Origin: Siderastrea radians
Taxonomy: Eukaryota > Cnidaria > Anthozoa > Scleractinia > Rhizangiidae
Assembly: GCA_964017195.1 (NCBI GenBank)
Contig: OZ024894.1
Coordinates: forward strand, 7,061,537 to 7,125,536
Direction: 5' to 3'
DNA length: 64,000 nt
Shown here: in pieces, positions 49,141 through 57,891 of the stretch
How positions within the stretch are numbered: position 1 is the first letter of the stretch
Layout of the letters: the number at the start of each line of letters is the position of its first letter
Position numbers and translations under genes: made by a program
Notes under the pieces: generated by a model
Database searches by the model: none
The model's input: the letters and a program-made list of their open reading frames with translations, nothing else
Told to the model about the DNA's origin: nothing

Positions 49141-49236
49141 AATGACCGAGAAGCCCATAGAAGGAAAAAAGTTATTGAAAGAAATAATTCCTTCTGGAGT
49201 GCTTTAAAACGTCTGCAGCTTGCCGATTGGTGAAAT
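49141..49236 (+). pseudogene. Decayed copy of the plus-strand gene's first exon
   Basis: Aligned with 55760-55870, this stretch keeps GAAGCCCA.AGAAGG, AGTTATTGA.AGAAA and CTGCAGCTTGC, but the start region has lost about 15 bases and the donor is gone. The 200 bp before it also match the upstream region of the intact gene (TTGGGTGYAAACAA, AGATATGGTCGTCACGTGTA). Confidence 0.7.
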
Positions 49237-49659
49237 GAAATTCCATTTTGACATGCTATGCAAAGCCGCTTTCTTTTATTTTTGCTTTGTTTTTTTTTTT
49301 TTTTTTTTTACTATCACACTATACTCCAAATATAAGTGTAGTAAACGGTGGATTCTGAAAGGCCCTGATTGTTCTGTTTCGCACAGACTGGTTTGACATG
49401 AATAGGAAGACAAGATGTGGAGGGTATATAAAATGGTGTGTTGCGCAGCACAGATTATGCAACTGGGTATTGCTCGAGAAAGGAAATGTAGTCCACGTGA
49501 GTTAGGGAAAATTTCTTTGACACCTTTGGATTCGAACTCACGAACCCCGGATTTTGACCAGGTGGTAGGTAATTTAATGGTAATTTTCGGCAGTGAAAAC
49601 GAAAACTACGAGTGGTCCCTGTTCCCGCTCAGGGATAGTCGAGCCACACACTGGTGATG

Positions 49660-50445
49660 AGGATCGGACTTTCCGATACAACATATAATAATGCTCCATT
49701 GAAATGTCTGATACGTCACCACCCAGTTGATGCCAGGAATGAAGGGTGTGGCCACCATCACAGATGATCTTACTGCCAAAAATTAATCCTAGTGTTGGAG
49801 AAGCTTGAGGAGAAGAATTTTACCCTAAACGCTGATCGAGAAGTGCGCCTTCCAAAGGATGAAGGTAGTCTCCGTTTTCGTACCCAGTTCTCACTTGACC
49901 GTGGAAGATCTGGTACCAGGTTAAGTCCTCATGGGACTCCTCTTGACCAGACATATAATTCCCGTTAGGGTCAAAAAACATTATGGTCTCCTGTATAGTC
50001 TCCTTACTATAAAAGGGTACATACGGACATTATGTATGGGGGACTATATGTTTGGTAACATAAATTGACCAGGCACAGGATGGGACCAACCCAGGAAAAG
50101 GTCAGGGCTGTAGTTAAAGCAAGCCAACCACAGTCCCCATCCGAGGTCCGTAGCTTTCTGGGCTTAGTTGGATTCAGTACCAGTTTTACCCTAGTTTTCT
50201 CCTACTGCTGACCCCACGAGGAAGATTGCAAGAAAGCGAGATCCATTTATGTGGGGTGAGAAGCAGGAAAACGAATTCTGTACCTCATATAAGAAGGGGC
50301 CTTAAGAAGTTTTGGCTTGTTACAAAGACCATTAGTTGTGTTACAAGCACCACACAGATCGCAGCACAAGCAGAATCTGCAGCATACTACACCCTTTCCA
50401 GAAAGGAATATCTAGAAGATTGCAGCAGGATCCTGGATTTGTAAC
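49660..50445 (+). pseudogene. Ty3/Gypsy-type reverse transcriptase remnant
   Basis: Broken frames read VLEKLEEKNFTLNADRE (about 49793-49845), EKVRAVVKASQPQSPSEV then RSFLGLVGFST (about 50090-50180) and FMWGEKQENEF (about 50248-50280). These are, from recall, the familiar Gypsy pol segments after the YxDD box (LNxxKC-like, SEVRSFLGL, F.W....). Frameshifts and stops separate them. It lies between the two duplicated blocks. Confidence 0.7.
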
Positions 50446-50454
50446 TAGTAGAGG

Positions 50455-50600
50455 GGGACATGGGGGGGGGGGGGAAACCTGGGGGAAAATGGGAAAGGAA
50501 GTGTATGGGAGGCAGGAAAAGGGGGAATGGGAAGCAGGATTCTCCAAGGTGGCAGGAAGTGGGGGAAACAGGAAGAATTCGATGAAAAATGAGTAAAGAT
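50455..50600. repeat. Purine-rich low-complexity stretch
   Basis: Contains a poly-G run (50463-50474) followed by GGGGGAAA, GGAAGTG and GGCAGGA units. No gene. Confidence 0.7.
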
Positions 50601-50840
50601 GCAAGAGCCAAATAATAAGGACAGGAACTTGGATTATTTAAAGGGTGTGGCAAGTGGGCAGTTTGGCCCCCTATCCATCCCCTTCCCCTTCCCTCCACCA
50701 CAAAATGAATTGTCGTTACAACAAGTGAACCCTGCACTGGCTACGCTAGCTGTTGCACTCCCACCAGAGATGCCAGAATTACCATTACCATAAGCTACAG
50801 AACCACCACACCTAGAAGTTCAAGTTCCACATACTATTTA

Positions 50841-50997
50841 ACAAATAGATTCCATGTTGCCATGCATCTGTTCAGTAATAGATCACAGAAGACATCTAAG
50901 TGAGGTGATAAAGGAGTGTGTCACTGATGTTCTTCATCACAGACATCTTCTGTGATCTATTACTGAACAGTTGCATGGCAACATGGAATCTATTTGT
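50841..50997. mobile_element. Fold-back MITE (ACAAATAGATTCCATG ends)
   Basis: ACAAATAGATTCCATGTTGC continues through GTTCAGTAATAGATCACAGA, and the whole arm of about 50 bp is repeated inverted at the right end. The unpaired middle is about 45 bp. Confidence 0.85.
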
Positions 50998-51328
50998 TTT
51001 ATATAATAAAGAAACAAAATCATGACACAATCTATGCCTATGTCCTCTAATAAGATTGCAACTGAGAACATATCAAAATGCATGCATAATTGGGTTTATT
51101 ATATAATAGGACCTCCTCCCTCTGTGGAGATCTGTAAGAATTACTAGATGCCCACAGTCTCTGAATGATTGTTTTGAATGTGACTCATTTACATTTACCT
51201 AGTTGCTTACACACTAGCACTAATGTGAAAACTAAGTAGGGAGTTGCATGCTACACATTTTACTGATTTCTGTCACTGGTGTTTGTGCGAAGGATGAGAG
51301 AAAACATAGTGCACGGCAGCTGCATGTG

Positions 51329-51392
51329 CAGTCTCCTACACAGCCATTTTTAGTGTGTGACGACACTAAAAATGGCTGCGTAGGAGACTGCT
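51329..51392. repeat. Near-perfect 64-bp hairpin
   Basis: GCAGTCTCCTACACAGCCAT and TTTTAGTGT pair with ACACTAAAA and ATGGCTGCGTAGGAGACTGC across a 6-base loop, with one mismatch. Same arm motif as 39499-39597. Confidence 0.8.
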
Positions 51393-51479
51393 GCATGTGT
51401 GACAGCACCTGGGACACTTAATTGGGTGAGAAAGTGGGAGAGTGTGAGGTTGACTTTGTGTCAGGTAGAATGACACAAT

Positions 51480-51693
51480 TAACCCTTAAAGCCCCGACAT
51501 CTTTAGACAAATTCTCCTTACTGGTCTCCATACATTTCATTGACTGCTAATTGGGAGAACTTGTTTTAAACATCAAGACAATTCATCTCTGGTCATCATT
51601 TCCTAAATTCTCATGACCTGTATGTGTTATAGTGCACAGATATGATGAGGAGAAAATTGATGCTGATCACTCTTGGGGCTTAAAGGGTTAAGC
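51480..51693. mobile_element. TTAA-CCC MITE family, copy 7
   Basis: Bounded by TTAACCCTTAAAGCCCC and GGGGCTTAAAGGGTTAA, an almost perfect inverted pair. Interior blocks AATTCTCCTTACTGG and ATCAAGACAATTCATC match the family. Confidence 0.75.
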
Positions 51694-52251
51694 TTTGTTG
51701 ATGTAAAAGCCTTCAGCGGAGACACACGGCTTTCTAAAGCGGAAAAATTTTGAAATGACACCACGTCTAGAGGCAGCAACGTTGAATGAAAGACAAATCA
51801 AATGGTATTAAATGTTTAATTGATTAATAAAAACATGTACAATTGTATCAAAATGACATTTTAACACCAAGCTGTATTTTGCACTTAAATTCTATATTGT
51901 GTATGTGTGTGGGGGGGGGGGGGAGATCAGGAAAAAACCTTTCAGGGGGGGCATGTGAAAATTTGAAGGGATGTGTGTGGGGAGGTATGCAGTTTGTTCA
52001 CGACAGTAAGCCAAATCCCACCAGCCCTGCACCCCCTTCCCTCAACGCCAAAACCAATTAATAGTCTCTTCAAGTTATATTAAAGGCTTTGAAATGAATT
52101 AATAATTATTATTAATTTTGAGAAGGTGTCTTAAAACAAACAGGAGCATCAGTTGGCCAGCTAAGTGATCAGCAATCCTAATGCATTTTTTAAAATAAAT
52201 TAAATTCATTGCCTTAACTAAGGTTAGGAGCACTTAAGCTCCTGGCAATTT

Positions 52252-53887
52252 TTATGCCATGAACTTGTCATTCACGTGTCCCATTACAAGGCCGCTGTTG
52301 CGCAACATCTTTTCCTGATGGCGTAGATCTCTTTGGGAAATTCTCTGTTTCTGCTCTTCAATCATGTTAACATAATTGCCACTTATGACCCCTGTTCTTC
52401 CTGTGCGACCCATGCTGTGGAGGTATTCTTCCCTGGTTCTTGCCAGTTCTTTTTCCTTTTCAACCTTTCTCAATTTGCATTTCTCCTCTTCATCTCGTCT
52501 CTTTTCTTCTTCCAATTGCTGGAAAGAAAATTGACTGTTCACAATTCCAACACCACAAATATTTATTGAATAGCTGTTCATGACATAATATGAACATAAC
52601 AAATACAAATTTATCTTGATAGGAGTTATTGTGCTGACTGTTCTGTAATGTAGGTTTGTTTATGCAGCTGTAAGCTGAATAAGGTGGCACTAACTTTTAG
52701 ACTGTGTATACGTGAAATCTTGAAGTGTGTCATTCACTTACGTGGCAGCATGACTGGGATGATGATAAATGATTTGGGTGACTGGAATGACTGTGATTGC
52801 TTGGATAGAACTTATTTAAAATAAGCTCTATCAAGACTATCAGGGCTATTGTGGATGATCTGATACCATTAAATGGAAATGACTCTCAGAGAAAAGGGAA
52901 GATCAAGGCAATAAAAGTCAATCTTAGAAAAAAGAAAAACTGTCTGCTATGGAATCAAAGCTCTTGTTCTCTTCTAACTCTTCTATGACACAAAATTGCA
53001 AGATTTAAACCATGAGGTTCGCTCTTTGATAAACATCATGAACAAGCCATTTCGTTGGTCATGTCTTCGTCCAACTTATTTTTTCCGGAAGTTCACTAAC
53101 AACCACGCATACTCACTGTTTCAGATGATATGGAAAACAGCCTTCAAACTCAAAAATTAACGTAGTAATAAATTATTGTTACTGCTTAATTAAAGATACA
53201 TCATTTTTAGCCTCCTGCTTTTTTTCAGTTGCAATGAACAAAATACAAATTGATTTTTTCAAAAAAAATAAAGAACATTTTCATAAAATAATGCTGGTTA
53301 TCAGGCTTTCAAGTATGGAAGTATTATTGTCAATCTTGCATGTTTTGAATTCTTACGTTTCTTACATAACGCATTAGAAGAAATTAAGCATTCTTGATGT
53401 TTTGTTTGGCACTGAAATGGCTTTTCTGTGACTTTTAGTGCCTTTCGGTCGTTTTTGAGAGAAGACTTGCAAGAGTATTTGTCTGCAATTCCAAACTTGT
53501 GTCTTCTTGAGTTCGCGTTTCATTAAACAAAGCACTCGACATTCCTCCGGTACTGAAAGTGTTCGTGATCTTGACATTGGCTCCAGATCAGATGCTCGAG
53601 TTTCAAGATCGCGATCGACTATTAAAATTCGGACAGTTAATTAACACTGAGTCTTCTTGTTTCTCTAGGGCATGTTTTAAGATCAGAAAAAATGCCAAAA
53701 CCAGTGAAGTACCACTTAATTTTAACTTTAAACACAATACAAAATGATTTCAACATCGGTCGTTCGTCACGAATGACCATAAAGGCGCAAAAATTCCAAC
53801 CTGCATCAACGCAATCCTTGCCAAGGCTGCGTGTTTCCTATCGATGATTCTTTGTTTCCTTAAGGCTTCCATGTGGTATGCTGCCAT
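52252..53887 (-). CDS. Small coiled-coil protein, block B copy (117 residues)
   Basis: Exon 1 (53887-53801) encodes MAAYHMEALRKQRIIDRKHA and nine more residues. Exon 2 (52518-52252, 267 bp) begins QLEEEKRRD and ends VNDKFMA, nearly identical to block A. Phase is 0 at the junction. The donor of exon 1 is GTTGGA, weaker than GTGAGA in block A. Exon 2 differs from block A at a handful of residues (for example EEYLHSMGR), so it has stayed under constraint while the intron has diverged. Function unknown. Confidence 0.72.
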
Positions 53888-54889
53888 TTTAGTGCCTTCA
53901 GTGAATAAATACGCCCGGTTTCTTTGCCGTTTAGGGCGGAAAACATACAATTACGATGGCTCCCGAAGGATTTGTTGCTAAATTGGTATCCATGGAACGA
54001 TTGCATTGAGCACTGACCGCAAGGCCCTGTGGGTCATAGCGGGTTTTCCCTTTCAGGATCGGCACAAACCACACCCAGAAAAAATTTTGAGACGAATATG
54101 AAGGGCTGAGAGCAAAAACGTCTTCTGTAGAATTGTAGGCCATTTTCGTTTTTTGTTCCAGGTGCCTGAATAACACTGATAAGTCGCTGGTTAAGAACAC
54201 ACGCGCTGACTGCATAGTTATGATGCACTTAAGACTTAGCTCTGGGAAAGCAATCTCTTGAGCAGATTGTAAGAAGTACTTACGAATAAAGCGACGGCTA
54301 ATGCCCTACTTCTTACTACACACGAGCGAGAAAAGCGAACCGCACGAGCAGTTCCCGCGCGACCGCAATATTTGCACGCCCATTTACGGTACAAGAAATC
54401 ACACGAAAGATCGATATGGCTTCGTCAATTTGTGCACAGGTTGAGAGATTCAGGCTAGCTTATGCCAGCAGAGCTTCGCTCCCAATTCTTTCATGTTTTT
54501 CAGCAGCGTGCGTTTCGAAAATTGCATTCTCTGTGTTACCCTTAATAAAGTTCACTTTCCCTCGCTGAAATCTAGACGATAAAAAGCCATTCCAGTTCAA
54601 ATATGTAAACAAAAGCACGTTTAAGAAGTTTAATTTTGATTTTCACTGTGTTCGTGGTGTTTGTTTGTTAACATTATCTTTTATTCAACTTGTTGAGTTA
54701 GCACACTGCCTCACTGTCCCTGTTTCGAAAATCTGCAATTGCTGCAGGAACAAAAACGTTCACTGGTATTTGTCTTAAGCAAGCGATTTACTCCAGTCTG
54801 GCCAATGTAAGTAAAGTTTTTATGTTGCTTAGGTTGAAACAATTGGAAACCGATACTAACTGCCTGAAATTTTCGTCTCTTTTTCTCAC

Positions 54890-54971
54890 CTTTCTGAAGA
54901 TCTTCTTGTTTCCTCTCTATGACTCGCTGCTTTCTCTGAGCTTCTAAATGATAAGCTATGTGTGTAGCCAT
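54890..54971 (-). pseudogene. Frame-broken first exon in block B
   Basis: Counterpart of 48236-48331. It starts MATHIAYHLEAQRKQRVIER, but a net 14-base deletion near its 3' end leaves 82 bp, so splicing into the phase-0 exon at 52518 would shift the frame. The flanking non-coding sequence still matches block A. It could only work with another acceptor. Confidence 0.6.
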
Positions 54972-55760
54972 TTTGCTTCCGATTTTCTTAGCTACTTTCT
55001 TTTGACTGCGAGAGAAAATGCACGTTCCACCTTTATTCCGACTGAACGCCAGGCACAGCAGTTGAATTTGTAAGTTTAAGAGTTAAGCTTTACTAGCTCC
55101 CATGGGAATCACCGTCTAGAGAAAAGAACGCCTCACAGTGCTAATGTAATAGATTAAGAGATTCACTTTGGGGCGTAAATGAGATCTTTAGTTGACCGAA
55201 ACTGATTTAATAAATAGAGCGTGCACGACTGAGCCTTAGCCTGGTTCAAGCAGGCCTTTGTACTAATGCAGGCCACTAAGTCATTCAAATCATGAAGTCC
55301 AGATTTCTAACGCCTGCGAGAAGTTATTGAGTGGCAAAAGACCGAGCCCATATCGCAATGGTCGCGCGCGAGCTCGCGTAAGCAGCGAAAGGTCATTTGA
55401 TTTTGTGTGCGTAATTCATACAAACAAAGTCGTTATCGCGCAAAAGATTAAGGCCTTAACGTACCGTTTTCAGGTTGTGCTTAACTGTACAATCACTTTG
55501 TTTAATTAACTCTTTTGATATTTGTTTATACTGCACTAGACCACCTCAAACAAAGCAATGGGCTCCCAAGAGGTACAACTCTTGAGGTATTAAATTAGCA
55601 AGAAGACAATTGGGTGCAAACAATGTGTTAAGTAGATATGGTCGTCACGTGTAATCCCGCATATTAGGAGTTTTCTTTTCAATCCTTTCGTCTAGCACAA
55701 AAGGATTTCCTTTCCAACTCTTTTGGTGGCGTTGCAAAGACGAAGGGTTTTGACTTGAAA

Positions 55761-57079
55761 ATGTCCCAGATGGCTTATCACCAAGAAGCCCAAAGAAGGC
55801 AAAGAGTTATTGAGAGAAAACAACTTGCTTTGGAGCGGCTCAAACTGCAGCAGCTTGCGCGGATGGTCAGTTAGATTAAATCCATTTTAATATTATATAC
55901 AATGAGAATAACTTGTTATTTACTTTAACACGATACTAGCAAAATTAAACAAAACAGAGATCGAGAAACTCGGATGCAAGACCATCTTTCGAAACAGAGG
56001 CTTTTTGGCGATAGTGAAGTTTGACGAAGAATCTGTACTGTTTGCTGGACACATTTCAAAGGCAAAACAATTACAAAAGAAAAGAGTGATTACTTATGTT
56101 TACCCAATCTTGTATTGAAATAGCACACATCATGAAGAAGCAGATTTGATCACCATAAACAAAATGCTTCCACATCGGGTTAAATTCGTCAAACATTTTA
56201 TAAAGGTTGACAGAGTGTTATTTGCCGCATTCTTGAAATCGTTACATATAGTCAAGATTTAACAGGAAGCCAAACAAGCAATAGTTGGTACCTAGGACAA
56301 CGCCGTGGAAATTATCGAGGAAATTATGTACTAACTGTGTAATTAGTACAGTAAATAAAGGACTTCTGTCTACAGTAAAAGGTACATTTATAGAAACAAA
56401 GATACTGAACTGAAGCTATCCGCAGATTGCGCAAGATAGAAGAGAAAACTGTTTAAGATTGATCCAAAAAGAGTACTATTTGAAATTGATTATAACTGAA
56501 TTGACTGCAACAAAATGGATGAGTTAAAGCGATGATTCAAAAACAGGGTGGGATATAAAACTGCATAAAAAGACACTTTTGTCACTATAAGATCTTTTGA
56601 TTAGTTAAAAGCATGGAAAGTGCTTTGGTCCCTCAAAAGCCAAATATGGCCAAATTATTGGTCAACTCGATAGACAAGCAAGTCGGAATTTCGTCTCAGT
56701 GAATTGGTAGGGTGTTATATTTCTGTTATATGAAGTAACCTACGTAATTTTTTTTTCTTGACTGTCACAGGAAAAAGACCAGAAACTAAAGAGCGAAAGC
56801 ACAGTGGATGATAACGAGAAAATAGGAACGAGAGCAGGAACACGCGCGAACACGCGTTCAGACACACGCGCCGCCGTCGCAACGCGCGCAGGACGCGGGC
56901 GTGACGCCTTCTGGGTTCCGGATATTTGTCAAACCACAACTGGTAGCACATACTACCGGGACCTCATCCCGCCAAAGCCAGCACCCCTACACCAGTGGCG
57001 GGATTTAAAGAATCGCATCAGACATGACTACAACTTGGTGCCACTACCATACAAGGGAGAAGACATCGTTAAAAGATGA
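55761..57079 (+). CDS. Small basic protein with AYHxEAxRxQR first exon (137 residues)
   Basis: Exon 1 (55761-55865) encodes MSQMAYHQEAQRRQRVIERK and fifteen more residues. Exon 2 (56771-57079) begins EKDQKLKSES and ends GEDIVKR. The intron is GT-AG in phase 0. The middle is an Arg/Thr/Ala-rich low-complexity stretch (residues ~52-76). The end has a conserved look (FWVPDICQTTTGSTYYRDL, then PPKPAPLHQWRDL and YNLVPLPYKG). I do not recognise it. It faces the minus-strand gene of block B head to head, about 790 bp from the 54971 ATG. Its first exon is homologous to those of the minus-strand genes although its second exon is unrelated. AATAAA follows at 57146-57151. Confidence 0.75.
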
Positions 57080-57145
57080 CGTAATTTTTGAACGTTGCAC
57101 GAAGGCAATGCGAAGTTTGTTCTAGTGTAAATATTATCAGTTTGT

Positions 57146-57151
57146 AATAAA
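57146..57151 (+). terminator. AATAAA polyadenylation signal
   Basis: Lies 67 bp past the stop of the plus-strand gene ending at 57079. Confidence 0.7.
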
Positions 57152-57231
57152 ATGGAGTTCGAGGAAACAAGAAACGACAGCGTCAACAGAGAACGCCCCA
57201 TAACATTATTATGCAGTGGAACAACATCATT

Positions 57232-57306
57232 TTCATCTCATTCCCAAATCTCACTTGTGCGTACTTTTATATGAGCGTGACCGAGGGAGATTTGGGTACG
57301 AGATTA
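57232..57306. repeat. Small inverted repeat between convergent genes
   Basis: TCTCATTCCCAAATCTCACT pairs imperfectly with AGGGAGATTTGGGTACGAGA. It lies between the polyadenylation signals of the two convergent genes. Confidence 0.5.
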
Positions 57307-57455
57307 ACATCATCCCATCTTGAAACAGTTATCCCAAATGTCAAGGCATTCAACTCATAAAACATACTATCTACTATGGCAAAGTCGAAGCTTCCGTCTA
57401 CTTTGTTAGTTTCAAACAATAAGTTAATAACTTTTGTTCAATGGAATAAAAAATA

Positions 57456-57461
57456 TTTATT
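57456..57461 (-). terminator. AATAAA polyadenylation signal of GAR1
   Basis: AATAAA on the minus strand, about 430 bp past the GAR1 stop codon and about 300 bp from the signal of the convergent gene. Confidence 0.55.
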
Positions 57462-57891
57462 TCAGATCGTGTCTTTTCATATTACAATGAAAGTACGGAT
57501 ATAATATGAAAATACAACAGTCAATCGTGCAACTGGCGTTCGATACATAGCACATGCACTCTTAATTCAATCCAGCAGTCGCGAAAAACTAGTAAAATGT
57601 TCGGTAAATCGATAAATCCTCGTATATGCACCCGAAGAATTCCGATTCAAATAAGCCAATCAGAAGTAGCACAAGTACTAAGTTACGTCACCTAGCAAAG
57701 TCCCACACAAAAAAGGGGCTCAGCTAATTCTACGAAAAGGTTAAACTCGTATCCCGACTGCAATCTGAGCGATTCGTGTTTACAACATGTTGGAAAAGGG
57801 TTGGTCTAGGTGAGTTCTAAATCTTTGTAAAATTCTGTACAGTGGATAAATTAGAATGCTAAGATTTGCTCCAGAACTCTTCGTCTCTCGT

